NCBI GenBank assembly: GCA_004380135.1
Contig: QXCR01000077.1
Span: 124,001-188,000 of the forward strand
Length of the DNA stretch: 64,000 bases
Direction: 5' to 3'
Origin: Stemphylium vesicarium
Lineage: Eukaryota; Ascomycota; Dothideomycetes; Pleosporales; Pleosporaceae
Shown: piece after piece, positions 43,823 through 55,433 of the stretch
Position numbering within the stretch: position 1 is the stretch's first letter
How the letters are laid out: each line of letters opens with the position of its first letter
Made by a program: the position numbers and the translations under genes
Notes under the pieces: generated by a model
Database searches by the model: none
Seen by the model: the letters and a program-made list of their open reading frames with translations, nothing else
What the model was told of the DNA's origin: nothing

Positions 43823-44586
43823 GCGATTATGGCCTCAGGCTCGAATGTGACGTCGTGTGGCGTAATATGTCTCCTTGGTGTTCTGGGAATGTTGGCACCT
43901 TCTTCTTCTTCATCCGACGAGATAATTATTAACTCTACATCAGTTGGAAGAGGTGTCGTCATTGGACTTTTGAGTTTGTTCCTAACACTACTCCTGTAAT
44001 CCAGCTTTCTCTTGGAATTAGCTTCAGTCTTCTGGTACTTGGCAGTCCGAGCCAAAGTTGCGCGTGCTGGTGCAGGGCGTTTCTTGGGCTTATCGGCTGT
44101 AGTCTTTCCCTTGCTCTTAGTTGCTGTTGTCTCTTTCTTCGTTGACCGTCCCCGTTCTGTACTCACCGCAGGCGTCTTGGGTACCATGGCTTTGTCGCGA
44201 AACCCTAGCATGGATGCGTTGCTCTCGCCGTCGGTTTGTGTTTTTTGGTAGGTCGAGTGCACATGTGGGTTTAAATCTCTTTTTCGTGATGTGTCTTGGC
44301 TTTGAGCTTGCTTGTGGTAGGTTATTTCTTTCACTTGCGCAGCTGGCGGACGGCGCGTTGTAGGTAAAGTACTCGGTGCCCTTTGGTAGGCTCGCTGACG
44401 ATCGAACAGCAAAGTTACGAAGAGATCCGACTCGGGCAGCTGCCCAAAGTGATGTGGCGTTGAGCTTTGCTGTTTCAAAGCTTTAGGTGAGGGAGATTGT
44501 GATTCCGTAGTGCGACGGGTGTTCTTTGAAAAAGAGCGCTGATAAGCAGCCTGCTGCTGGTAAGTGAGATTGCAAATAGGAGGCAT
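42850..44586 (-). CDS. Coiled-coil protein with polyglutamine tract, function unknown
   Basis: A single ORF of 578 aa; a shorter start at the later Met before VPKTPAVSTERGRSTKK is possible. The N-terminal half is basic and disordered, with nuclear-localisation-like clusters (KSKGKTTADKPKKRPAPAR, SKRKLDY) and a SUMO-interaction-like acidic stretch (VELIIISSDEEEEG). A run of about 12 Gln follows. Residues about 310-450 form a coiled coil (ELERVRTDNLANKRYSDVL, LRIDVDNEKARCEALSKEL, LREENTRLRNEVESL). The C-terminal block, VKRRFDNIQFTASKLVGCT, looks conserved and folded. I do not recognise the family. SIM-like and basic motifs hint at a nuclear role; this is inference. Confidence 0.65.
43784..43822 (-). 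repeat. CAA-type trinucleotide repeat (polyglutamine)
   Basis: An uninterrupted GTT repeat of about 12-13 units on the plus strand encodes polyGln in the minus-strand gene. Flanking imperfect GGTTGT units continue it as Gln-Pro. Length variation between strains is likely. Confidence 0.9.
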
Positions 44587-45392
44587 GATGTCGGTAGAGA
44601 GAATCTCTATTTATTTCTCGCACGTATCGTTGCAACAAGACGTGTAGGGGTGAGAGGGCAATATGGCCGAGGAAGACTGTACTAATATTGGAAGGGTATA
44701 GCAAAAGCACGCACCAAGCGAGGCTGCCTCAGAGTGTGGACCAGGCGTCCACTATTTGAGCGGTGAGTTTGCCGGAAGCTATAGGTTCGATGGTCAATTT
44801 TGTGTGCCACTGGATGCTTTGATGTCTAAAATCAACAATGGTTGAGAGTTATGGAGTGATCATTGCAGATGAAGAGGGAAGGTAGAGAGACTTGATGTAA
44901 ACACAACGATGAGGGTCAGCAATCAGGCCACTCAAGTGAGAGCTGGGACATTGCTCCTTGTTGAGTACTTGTCAAAATTAGTCGGGATCAAATACGAGGG
45001 ATTCAGTCAATTGTAAATTTCCTAGGCATGTAAAGGTATTTTTAGAAGACTGGTCCTCCGACAGATTCGTCATCACAAGGGACAGCATAGTCACTTTGAC
45101 CACAAATAAAAGCCACTTGTGCAACATCATGTGGTATTCATTCCAAACGCCAAAAACTTTCTTCCATACAAAGCATCCAACGCCATTCTGTTTACACCCA
45201 GTATACCCAGTCGCCCTCGAGAATAGATATCGCAATGCCCTTATGCCTATTGAGCCACCAAGTTTATCTTCGTTATACATTAGGTCGTAAGAAAACCAAA
45301 GGGCAGATTGCAGAAAGCGCTAACGCATCTAGAAGAAGTGAAGGGGATACAAGAAGATAGAATGAAATGGAAAAATCAACGTACGAAACATA
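44587..45392. other. Intergenic region
   Basis: About 800 bp upstream of the coiled-coil gene and downstream of the ApsB homologue. No supported ORF or RNA gene is seen. Confidence 0.5.
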
Positions 45393-48300
45393 CTAATACA
45401 TCTCCTCTTCCCTCTCTTTGCCATTAGTTGGCCTCATGCTTCCAATAACACTGGCACGTCCGCTTCCTCCAATACGACTTCCGTTGGCGGACACACTTCG
45501 TTGGACGCTTTCGCCATCTTCGCCCCTTAGGTCTCTTTCCTTCTCAAGAGCAGCCCTTAAATCAGCATTCTCTTCGACTTTTTGCTCTAACCTCTTTCTC
45601 GCACCGCTGCGGTCCAGAAGCCTCGCCTCCCGCTCAGCTTTCAGCCGTCGTTCGAGCTCTTTGAGACGATGTATCCATTTCTGCTCACTAGGCTGAAGAG
45701 GCCCGGCAGCGGGGTAAGGATGGCCTGGCGTCGAAGATGAAGAAGATAGATGTTCGACAACGGATGCGGACTGCGCACGCAGTAGCGTCTGCGCCATGCT
45801 AGCGCGTTTGGAGGAGTTCGGAGAGCCAGCCCTTGACGTAGAACGGCTGACGATTACGTCGTTTCCCGATTGCGTCGTTGCAGTAATAGCACGGAGGGTC
45901 TGGACCTCAGACCGCAACGTCTTGTTCTCTGTCCGGAGTTTGTTGACTTCTGCCGTGTTCAGATCGACGATACCACCGCGAACGGTACTGGGTCTGCCGA
46001 TCGACTGTCGTTGAGCCATAACAAGCTTCTCAAGCTGGTCCAGTCTCTTGATACGGGTGTCGAGACTGTGTTCAAGGGTCTGGTAGTCGCGAACCAGATC
46101 TTTCTCTATATTTCGGATTCTTTGCTTGAAACCTCCAATGATACCCTCCACAGTCCGCACCGCGAAGATGATGTTTTTGTTAAAGCCTTGAACGTTCTTC
46201 GAAATGAGCTCCATTGAGGTGAGCTCACCGTTGATGAGAGCATGGTTGCGAGACCACTCAGTACCACAGAGAGTTGATAGCCGGTTCCATAGAGCATACA
46301 GGAGATTGTTCCGCTCGAGCAGCTGCTCCTTGTACTGTTTTTCCAGGCTATGGAGTCTGTGACGATCCTGGCTGCGAAGGGCCTCAAGCTCGGTAACTCT
46401 GGCTTCATGTTGTTGGATCGCCCTAACAGTAGACATATGGCCACGCTTAGCGTTCTCGAATGCTGCTTGGTCTTGTCGGCGGGCTTGTCGCTCGCGCTCG
46501 AGCAGCTCAGAGAGACGGCGGCTTTCCATTCCGGTGTTCTCCAGCAGCGTGTCACGGTTACGCAGGAGACGGTCCTTTTCTGCAAGATCTGTCTTGACAA
46601 CATCAAGCTCTTGCATAGTAGACTGAAGATCCCGCTGGAGTTTCGCAATATCCTACACGACTTGTAAGCAGGTGATAGGGTGATTCAATGACACAGTTGC
46701 CTACCTTGAAAAGACTTGCCCTTGTGCCATTGAGGTTACCAAGGGATTCACGAAGCGTATGCTCCAGCTCATCATGTCGTTGCTGCCAAGTTGAGGCCTC
46801 GACTTCTTTGCTGGAGAGATTCTTCCGCAGCTTCCTGCTATCTTCTTTGAGCTTCGTGAGCTGCGCATTCAGCTCCGTGATAATCTTCTCCACTTCCTGT
46901 TTCTCTTGGGTTTCTAGGACATCACGCTGTTGCCTCTCTTCAGCCATGCGCTCCTCCAAGTCTCGAGAACGCTCTCTCGCCTCCTGCAGTGTGACCTGAG
47001 TGTGGTTCAGGGCTGACTCAAGCTCGCCGATCTTGATTTTATCACCTTCCTGCTCTTCTCTTAGGAAGTCGATTTCACCCTGGCAGGATTCAAGTTGAAT
47101 GTCTAGTCGCTCGTTCTTAGATCTCTCCTCCCCGATGACTTTGTCTTGTCTGTTAAGCTCATCGTTGGCGTCGCCAAGCTCAGACTCCAGGTTCTGAATC
47201 TTGCGCAGGCTTGCGTCTCGCTCGTCCTCCAGCTGCAACAGACTTTCGCTGACGTTCTTGATCTCTTGTTGCAGAGCATGGAAATCTTCCGTGGTGTTTT
47301 CCAAATCGTTATAGAGACGATCGCGTTCGTTTTGCTTCTGCTCAAGGTCGATCTCCAGTCGTTGCACTGTGTCTAGTGCTTCTTGTCTAAGCTCTTCACA
47401 TTCTTGCTCTTTGTCTTGCAGTATCTCCAATGCCTCATCGCGTTCGTTGGCCAAGGCCTGAAGATCTTCCGTTTGCGCTTCAATCTCCCTCTCTAATTCC
47501 TTTACTTTGTTCTCGGAGGTTTCCAGCATATCGAGATGGCCGTTCAATTGATCGTCAAGCTCTTTGTAGGACAGTTTCAGCTGCGACAACTCGTCTCGTA
47601 GTGCCGCATGTTTACTTTCGTAGTCCTCTCTGTCGGGATCGCTTGCTTGCGTGTTCCGAGTGCCGCCACTAGCTCGTGAAGCAGACCTCATGTGGTTGCG
47701 GGAGATCGAACGCTCCAGGATACTATCGCCGGCAGTTGACCCAGTGTCGCCCCTTCGAATAGTGAGCTTCAGGCCTTCGTTCTCTTCCCTCAGCCGGAGA
47801 TTCTCCCGGTTTCTTGATGTGAGCATAGAAGCTTGGGCATGTAGATCTCGCTGCAGCTTATCGTTGTCACTCTGTAAATGCTCCACCAGGGTACTGCTTG
47901 TGCCACCAGTTGAGACTGGTGCAGGGTGCTCATTACCGTCAGACCCGGAATTTGAGCGTGCAGCGAACGATTGCTGAATGCGCCGTGAATTGTTGAAGCC
48001 TTTGTTCATATGCTGACTCGACATGGAATGTTGCTGCACCTGCTGCATCTGCTCCCTGAGACGCTGGACCTCTTCGCGGAGTTCGTCTCCTTCTGCCTCT
48101 GCTTGTTGACAACGAGTCTCGACTTGCTCGCGCCTGGCCCGCTCGTCTTCGAAATCCTCCTTCCACATAGTGACGGCCTCATCAAAGCCGGCGGACTCTC
48201 CACCGGAGCTCTTCTCACGCATTGTCTTGATGTAGTCGGCCATGCGTCGATTGTCGGCCTCCTTTTGAAGCGCTTCCTGTTGCCATTGGTCCACGGTAAT

Positions 48301-50178
48301 CTCGGTAGATTCCAAGCGCTCTCGGAGGAACTCAATCTCTTCTTCCAACTCTGCTTGTCTCGATGGATGCTCGCTTCCTTCATCCTCGGAGCCGCTAGCA
48401 ACATCCTTGACGTTGGCGGGTCCCTCTTCCTGCGCCTTGAGTCTTCGCTCTAAATCCCTAATCTTTTTTCGCATTGATTGGCCCTCCTTCTTCTCGGTGG
48501 CAAGATCAGTTTGTAGTTGGACGTTCTTGGAAATCATCTCCTTGACTCCCTCATCAGATCTGTTCTGAAGCGCTTGATCGAGAAAGTGAATCTTGAGTTT
48601 GAGATCAAAGTTCTCCTTGCTCAGTTTATCAATCTTACTATTCTGTTCTTTGAGTGTCAGGTTGTGTTTGCTACGAGTGAAGGGGGTAGCGGAATGCCGT
48701 TTGTCAGGGGATCGCGAGTGCTTGGCTCGAAAGTCGCGCGCAATGGAGTCAGGAACCTGTATGTCCTGGATGTGTCTGGCAATGACTGTGTCAGTAGGTG
48801 CAGCTGGCTGAACGCTGGGAGCACGCGGTGTTTCGGGTGGTGTCGCACTGCCAGGCGCCTCCTCGTCTAGACGGCCTAAACTGTTGTCTGGCTGAAGAAA
48901 GGCTGATAGCGAATTGGTGCTGATACTGCGACCCTTGTCCCAAGGATTAGTGTCACTGTATCCGGACATGGAGGATGCGATGCTACCCAAGCTCGGTAAT
49001 CTTGATAGCCCAGCGCTCATTCTCTGGGGCCCGCTCGAGCGCGGGACTGCACCACCGGTCTGGAGGGCGAAGTCTGCACCTAAGCTTGCCGAGCTTGCTT
49101 CGTCTCCAGACGCATCGGAGCGGTGGGTGAAGGAGGACACGGACGAGCGCTGGCTCGAGTTGCGGTGCTGCAGGTAGTTTGGTCGCTTGCTGGCCTTTTG
49201 GGCGCTCGCGGGGACGGCTGGTGGAGGCATGGCTATGCTGTCGACGCTCGAGTCGTTGGTGTTGGCGAGCGAGGAGCCATCTTCGGCTTGTGTAAAGTCG
49301 GGGGCCTTGACCGTGGAAGCGCTAGACGTCGGGCGTCGCATATCGCCCTCTTTCTGCTGGGCGCCCGGCGCAGCCTGCTCATCCGTAGGCGCGGCTTCCT
49401 CGTCCGCTACTTGTGATGCGCTGTGTTCTGCAGAAGTCGTGCGCGTTTGGCTTCTTTTGGCTGCTTCTGCAGAGGGCGAGGAAGGCGCAGGTTCCGAGGC
49501 TGTCGTTGTGTCGGCGTCCATGGAGTCGTCGGGCCCAAAGTCCAAGGGGCCGGCAGCAGGCGTCTTGTAGGCACCAGCTGGTGTAGGACCGTCTGAGAAG
49601 GATGGGGAGTCGCTCGGATAGGAGTTCTCGGTTTGCGACTGGGTCGGGGTGTGCCCACTGCGCACTTGCAGCTTCTTGGGCTTCTTCTTGGGCTTTGTCA
49701 TCTGCTGGAGTTCGTTGATGACTCTCTGCATGGCCGAGTCGTTGTTTCCAGGATGGGAGCGCTGCTGCGAATTGCCTGGCGAGCCCCCGAAGAGGTAGGT
49801 ATCGTCTGCACCGGGCTGCACCTGCGTCACTTCAGCATGGATGGGCGCTTCCGGGATGAAGCTGGACTCTATGTCCATCAATTGGCGCTTCATCTCGCCG
49901 TCGTCGAAGACGCTCTCATCGTGGTGCGCGACTCCTTCACCGACTACATTGGGTATGATGCTATCGTCGTCGTCGTCATCGTCGTCGTCGGCTGGCAGCG
50001 GCGGCAGCTGTGAATCGGGTTGGTCAAAGGATTGGACATGGTCGGCTTCGGATATATCGTGCGCCATGTGTTGCTCGTCCGCGGGTGCCGACGTGGGGGT
50101 GGAGGGTGTGGAGTCGGTCTCGTTTGTTTGCGAGGCCTCAGCAGCACTCGAGGCAGGAGCGTTGGGCGCGGAGGTCAT
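45393..50178 (-). CDS. apsB: Microtubule-organising protein ApsB/Mto1 (centrosomin family)
   Basis: Recruits the gamma-tubulin complex to spindle pole bodies and, in hyphae, septal organising centres. Exon 1 runs down to 46705 and exon 2 is 45393-46652; the 52-nt intron starts GTAGGC and ends GTAG, phase 0. From the ATG at 50178 the protein has about 1577 aa; an in-frame ATG at 50283 would add 35 residues. The disordered acidic N-terminus includes an Asp run (repeat at 49963-49990). The centrosomin motif 1 region, LTLKEQNSKIDKLSKENFDLKLKI, starts near residue 505. Very long coiled coils follow. Near residues 1480-1515, KWIHRLKELERRLKAERE then RLLDRSGARKRL matches the Mto2-binding segment. That segment favours ApsB/Mto1 over the PACT-containing Pcp1 paralogue. 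It is longer than Mto1 (about 1100 aa). Confidence 0.85.
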
Positions 50179-50813
50179 AGCGGCGGGTGCGCGCGCAGCA
50201 GGGCAGAACAATGGCGTGAAATGGAGAGACAGCGAGGCCTGCTCATGAGCATATTGCAACTGCCGAGGCTGCGGTGAGATCAAACGTTCACAACAAAAGT
50301 GCGCTGCTGCCCTGTCCTCGCCTGTGCTGTGACAACAGAGCGCGCGTTGTTTAGCCCTGGACGCTAGTGTTCATTCGTCATCCCGAGCTCCCAAGTGCCC
50401 GGAATCTCTCCAGGGCCTGCAGGCCAACCGGGTCTAGTGCCGACAACGGCGGTATCGCAACCAGATGCGCGTTTCAGTCCACGATAAGATCTGCCTTCCG
50501 TTTTCATGCACAATGCCGTGGTAGCATGCTTGCGGTAGTACTTGATTATCATTCCGCCAGCAACCCGGCCTATCTACCTCCAACGTGCTCAACACTAGCA
50601 CCGCTCTCAGCTTGCTCGTAGTCTAGTGTCAAGGACACATCAGCTTCCTCAATATCCCTTTGCGTACAATACTGTAGCATCGCGGCGTATGCTGACCACT
50701 TTACGAAGCGACGCGTCCTGGCCTGGTGCTCGCCCATGCGCTCGCCGCATGCCTGGCGAAATCTAATACCCCTCCATAACATGATTCAATTACAAGTTGC
50801 TCCTGTGCACTGC
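50179..50813. other. Promoter of the ApsB homologue plus RPA34-distal spacer
   Basis: About 635 bp, of which 50179-50283 may be extra coding sequence if the upstream ATG is used. The rest shows only short ORFs. Confidence 0.45.
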
Positions 50814-52165
50814 TCATGAGCCGACAGATGCTGCCTCCTTTGCGCGCTTCTTCTCCTTTTTGGCCTTCTTCTCCGTCCTCCTCTTGGCCTCTTCTGAATC
50901 TTGATGCTTTTTGCTCTTCTTTGTCGGCGCTTCGATTGTGTCCTCGCCATTTACATCCGCAAGTTTCCTCTTCTGTTTCTTCGACGGTCTTCTGAGCTCC
51001 TCTGGCATCCCAAGCACGGCAATCTCCTGAGCCGGCTCAGGTTCGTCATCTGAATCGCCGAGAGTGCCTCCATCAGTACCAGTAAAGCCTGTGGGAAGGA
51101 AGCGCATCTTGAGGCCAGGAACTTGGGGTCGCGGTGCTCGAATGGTGGATCGTGTTATCGAAGCCGCTGCTTCTGAGCCCGTGTTCTGATCTGCCTGCTT
51201 CGAGCTGAGCTGAGGTAGTTGTACAATGGACTGTAGACGCAGAGTCTGTGTTATCCGAGCGGATACTGCAACCGTTAGTAGAGATTCTATCAGCAGTAAT
51301 TGGCGCACAAACCCGGCTTCATGCCATCTTTCTTGGGCACAAAAACTTCCCGTGTGCTATCTTCGCTCTTCTCCGTCTGGGAAAGGCCATAGTCGGTACC
51401 CTTGTAGCTCATGACTGCCTCTCCCCCTAGCGCCTTCTCCATTGCAAGCTCCTTCAATTCCTTCAACGAGACATTTGCGGGAGCAGTAAGGTGCCACACT
51501 TGCTTCCCCTCCAAGTTATCGAACAAGCCCGTGCATCTTGACATGGTCTTTTCATTCAGCGGCACGGGGTTGAATCCTTTCGGCGGTACGTATGCTTTCG
51601 TTGGTCGGAAGTCGACGGCGTGTGACTGTGTCTGTTTCTGGGGCTGCGACAGCGCCGGGTTGCGCTTCGGTTGCGGCGCATCGTCACTGTCCGACTCGTC
51701 ACTAGAGGTATCCGAGCTACTTGTGCTGTCACTGTCGCTCAAAGCCTCCTTCCTTCCCTGGTTTCCCGGAAGCTTGGTCTGTATATCTCGGGCCGGTGCA
51801 TCATCGTCGCTCACCTCTGAGCTCGAAAGGTCGGCGACATCTTGCTCTGTCACAATTTGCTTCGGCGCTGGTTTCTTCGGCGACGCTTTCGACTTGGATG
51901 CAGATTTGGACGAAGGCGCATCTGGCTTGCTCGGCTTGCTCGGCTTGCTCAGCTTGTTCTTCGGTTTGGGCACGCCGTTTACGTGAATTCCGATGGTGGC
52001 TTTCGGCTTCTCGACCTTCTTCGGTTGCGCGGTGCTCTCACTCGGAGAATCGTCGTCGCTGTCGATGAATTCTTGACTCAGTTGCGCTTTCGATGGCATG
52101 TTCTGAGGTTTCGACTTTGGCTTAGAGCCAGGTAGAGGCACCTTCGTTTTCTTTGTGTCTTTCAT
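50814..52165 (-). CDS. RPA34: RNA polymerase I subunit RPA34 (A34.5)
   Basis: A Pol I-specific subunit that dimerises with A49 and supports rRNA transcription in the nucleolus. Exons are 51313-52165 and 50814-51265. The 47-nt intron starts GTTTGT, has a CTAAC branch site and ends GCAG. The protein is about 434 aa. The N-terminal half is Ser/Lys/Asp-rich, with repeated KPSKPSKPSK and SDSDSTSSSDTSSDESDSDD runs. The conserved domain begins at FRPTKAYVPPKGFNPV and continues through GKQVWHLTAPANVSLKELKEL, SYKGTDYGL and LRLQSIVQLP. The C-terminal tail is extremely Lys-rich (KKQKRKLADV, KRRTEKKAKKEKKRAKE), as in yeast A34.5. It is divergent from GRC3, another rRNA-production gene. Confidence 0.85.
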
Positions 52166-52362
52166 CGTGTGTGTGTCGGGCTATGAGCTTTGCGACAAGA
52201 AAGTGAGTTCGTTCAGTTGGAACTTTTTGCGCGCGGACCTCCAGCCACATGGGCACTAGTCTATTTCCGACTTCGCGCGCTGCCTTTGTGAAAACTATTG
52301 GTTTCAGTTCTCCGATACTGCCAGTCAGGTTCGGAACACCAACATCGATATCAGCGCTCAAA
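52166..52362. promoter_or_regulatory. Short divergent promoter of RPA34 and GRC3
   Basis: Only 197 bp separate the two start codons of genes that both serve rRNA synthesis and processing, so a shared bidirectional promoter is likely. No specific element is identified. Confidence 0.55.
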
Positions 52363-54414
52363 ATGTCTGGAAAACGAAAGAGGGGGGAAGATGTTGAATC
52401 GAGTGCCCTTCCCAGTGGGAAGCCGCTCACTGCGATTGCCGCGGCTCGACTAAGAACAGAAGCTGCAGCCAAAGTTGTGAATACACCAGAAGTTACACTT
52501 GAACAAATCCCCATACCACCAAGTCCATTACTACAGGAGCAACGGCCAGAGCACGAAGATACGGATACAGACGAAGTGCATGTGCCTGTGCAGCGCAACT
52601 TGAAACTTTGCAATTGGCGCAACGAACCTCAAAACATCCTATCCGATACCGACACCGAGCTGGCCATCAAATTGAACAAACACACGACTATTGCGCTCAT
52701 TGGCTGTTTTGACTTCACAGTATTGAGAGGCGCCGTTCACATCAATGGTGCCAATATCGGTACAGTCGGTCCAGACGGCCAAAAGAACAGAGTGCATCGA
52801 GCGCATGTGCCAGCTACCAACCCCATCTCCAAGATTCGAGGGCTGGATGGTTCAAATCATGTATTGTTCCAGTCTTGCAAGACTCCAGTGTCGCTTTCTC
52901 ATATCAACCCACTCTTTGACGGTCTCTGGAAAGCAGAGTCGCATTTTGAAAAGAAAAGGTCGTTCCAAATTGTAAGTGCTATCCTTTCCATCCTATCAAG
53001 CCAGTGGATCTGACAATTCTTACAGGTAACCGACTCAAATTCGGATCCGCTTTCCCGGCCATTGTGTCCAGAGATGGCCCCCGAAGACTGGCTCCGTTCG
53101 GTGGAGGACTGTGCAAGCAGTCCGTCCATTACCGTAGTGACCGGTCCATCGAGTTCGGGGAAGTCAACTTTTGCCAAGCGACTCATTAATCGCTGTCTTA
53201 CAGGCCTAGGGAAGACGGCTCCATCTGTACCAGCTGTTTGCTACATGGATCTCGATCCAAGGAAACAAGAGTACACACCCGGAGGTCAGATTTCACTCGT
53301 CGTTGCACGATACTTGAACTTTGGCCCAAGCTTCACCCATCCATCAATCATACCGGGATCGAAGGAGACGAGCATGAACGAGGTCATTCGCGCGCATCCC
53401 ATCCCTGCCAACTTGGCCAATTACTCGGACTACTATCAAGCATGCGTCGAGGATCTTTTCATAGCATACCGGAACCTTCACTCTCAAGATTCCGCTTTAC
53501 CTCTGGTCGTCGACACGCCTAGCTTCCTCTATTCCCCGCATTTCGACCTACTCAACAAGCTCCTTGCGAGACTGAAACCACACAATGTCGTTCATCTGGG
53601 CGATACGCGAACCATAGGCACCGCCGACACGGCTGCAAGGCTGCAGTTGCTACAGACTGTTGCGTCGCAATATCATGGCGCCGTACACGATATCACTACG
53701 CAACAGCCGCAGTTGCCCCCGCTGAGGACGGAGACTGAGCTGTACACTATGCAGATGCAGTCTTATTTCCATCTCAAGTCCAGCAGTTCAGACCTCGGCC
53801 AAACGCAAATTCTGGCCTGGGCTTCCGACCCACTCTCACATTCCGTGCCGTGGGAGTTTTGTTACGAGGAGACCACTGAGCGAACACAAGATGTAGTCGG
53901 CTTCGCAGTGTACTCGGAGCCGCTTGAAGCTGCTTCACTGGTACATGCGCTAAACGGGTCTATCGTGCACATTGTTCAGTCCACATCATCGGCCATACCT
54001 ACACCATATACATCACTTCCGCGGACGAGGAAGCATCAGATTCCATTTTTCCCGGAATCAGAGTTTCTCGGCATGGTAGAGCCACTTGACCCGCGAACAA
54101 CGAGGCTGGTATGTACAGCACTGGTTCGCGGTTTCGACCCAGAGAAGAAGGTGGTGGAAATTCTAGTGCCAAAGACGCATGAGTCGCTATTGTATAGTCT
54201 CTCGCCGGAAAGGACCATTTTGGTTGGGGGCTGTTGCGACATGCCAGAATGGGCGTACATGGAGGACGCATATGCTCAACAAGGAGCAGGCACAAAGCAA
54301 ATTTTGGCATCAAATACTCCCGGAGATATGCCGCTTTGGGTAGAAAGGGAACAGTCGATTGATGACATGGGGTATCTGAACACTGTACGTAGGGTGAGGA
54401 AGTTTCAGACGTAG
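52363..54414 (+). CDS. GRC3: Polynucleotide 5'-hydroxyl kinase Grc3
   Basis: With Las1, Grc3 processes the ITS2 spacer of pre-rRNA and phosphorylates the 5'-OH; it is also tied to Pol I termination. Exons are 52363-52971 and 53026-54414; the 54-nt intron (GTAAGT to ACAG) is phase 0. The product is about 665 aa. The N-terminal domain includes ALIGCFDFTVLRGAVHINGANIG. The Walker A motif GPSSSGKST lies at residues 243-251, with Lys249. Downstream come YMDLDPRKQEYTPGGQISLV and the probable substrate/lid region with GDTRTIGT. The C-terminal domain contains FLGMVEPLDPRTTRLVCTALVRGFDPEKK. Start chosen at MSGKRKRGED; an upstream in-frame ATG at 52249 adds 38 residues of likely leader. It is convergent with NDUFB9. 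Confidence 0.93.
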
Positions 54415-54547
54415 TTGATGGCAGGAGATGTGCAGTTTGTGACTTTGCTATTGCGTGCTACTACTGAGTCGCACTGGTGCTGTGATGTATACAAGTCGAC
54501 TCGACGCCAATCCCATGGCAGCCACTACAAGATCATCTTTGGTGGGG

Positions 54548-55097
54548 CTAAGCAACGTCAGCTGTAATGGTCGGAAGGAAGTGGGTGAATAACTTACGCT
54601 CGGTGATTGGGCAAGGCACATTGCGCTCGTACTTTGAGCCTATGGAAGCCGTCAGTATTGTCATGTCCGCGGCCGACGCGGAAAAGTATCCGGGGCATGT
54701 GAGTAACGAACCTCCAGGAGCCGTGGGCGCGCGGTACGGGTCCGGGTGCTTCCACTTCTCAAGCAAACCCTCTGTCTCTTTGATCAAGTCCTGTGCAGAC
54801 TATTAGTATAGTCGTCGGCGCGGTCGCGGCATGTATAGTGTGGGCTGTGGAGGGACTCGCGACGGGGTATCTAGCGGACGTACCCTCATCTGTCGGGGTT
54901 CGGTGACGTTTCTTTTAGCCTCGAATAGCTCGCGAATGTACAGGGCCTGTCCGCGCCAGAGATATCGGTGGACGCTCCAGTCGAGGGCGAGCTTCAGGGA
55001 CCGCCTGTAGAGGCGTCTGCGACTAGGTCAGTTTCTGCGCGCCTGTCGGGCGGTGCGGGGGGGCCAGGGCGTACAGGACGTGTATTTTGGTGCTCAT
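54548..55097 (-). CDS. NDUFB9: Complex I LYR subunit NDUFB9 (B22)
   Basis: An accessory subunit of mitochondrial NADH:ubiquinone oxidoreductase that binds acyl-carrier protein through its LYR motif. I build it from a 23-nt first exon (55075-55097, MSTKIHV) and exon 2 (54884-55016), which together give LRLYRRSLKLALDWSVHR and ALYIRELFEAKRNVTEPRQMR. Exon 3 starts at 54790 (DLIKETEGLLEKWKHPDPYRAPTAPG in two parts). A 72-nt GTTCGT-to-ATAG segment is best removed to give GGSKYERNVPCPITE, but it has no stop and keeps frame if retained. A further 36-nt GTAAGT-to-ACAG segment near the end is also a multiple of three. All readings end at the same TAG. The mature protein would be about 100-115 aa, the usual size. 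Confidence 0.82.
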
Positions 55098-55433
55098 GGC
55101 GGCGATGGCCCTCCCAGTGGTGTGTGTGTGTGTGTGGCGGAGGGGGAAGTCGTGGATCGTGGCCGCAATGGCTCGCTGTCGGCGCAATGGTGGTGATGGC
55201 GAGGGCAGCTTGTGGTCGCGGGCTTGGCAGTCGTGCCTGTGACGGAGGTTGGCTTCCGGTTGGGTGGACGTCAGAACTGGAGCCCTGGAACCGGCGCTGC
55301 CCTGTGCCTGCTTCAGAACCGTACAATTCCCTCAACCCCCAGGGACTCTTAATAGACAAGCTCCGCCTGCACCACGTCGTCCATCTCTGCTCGACCCTTT
55401 CTTTTCTTTTCGGTCCTCGCTTAGTTGCCCATC
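55098..55433. promoter_or_regulatory. Bidirectional promoter of NDUFB9 and KGD2
   Basis: 336 bp between the divergent starts of two nuclear genes for mitochondrial enzymes. It contains a (TG)8 run at 55121-55136 and a CT-rich stretch before the KGD2 start. A shared control element is inferred, not shown. Confidence 0.55.

Noticed and set aside
47430..49570. Plus-strand ORFs of up to 147 aa antisense to ApsB
   Set aside because: They are mirror images of a heptad-rich coding strand (Leu/Ser-rich antisense), with no independent motifs.
46603..50283. ApsB ORF read as a separate 1226-aa protein from a second 407-aa gene
   Set aside because: A GTAGGC donor and GTAG acceptor join them in phase, and the downstream part carries the Mto2-binding segment expected at the C-terminus of the same protein.
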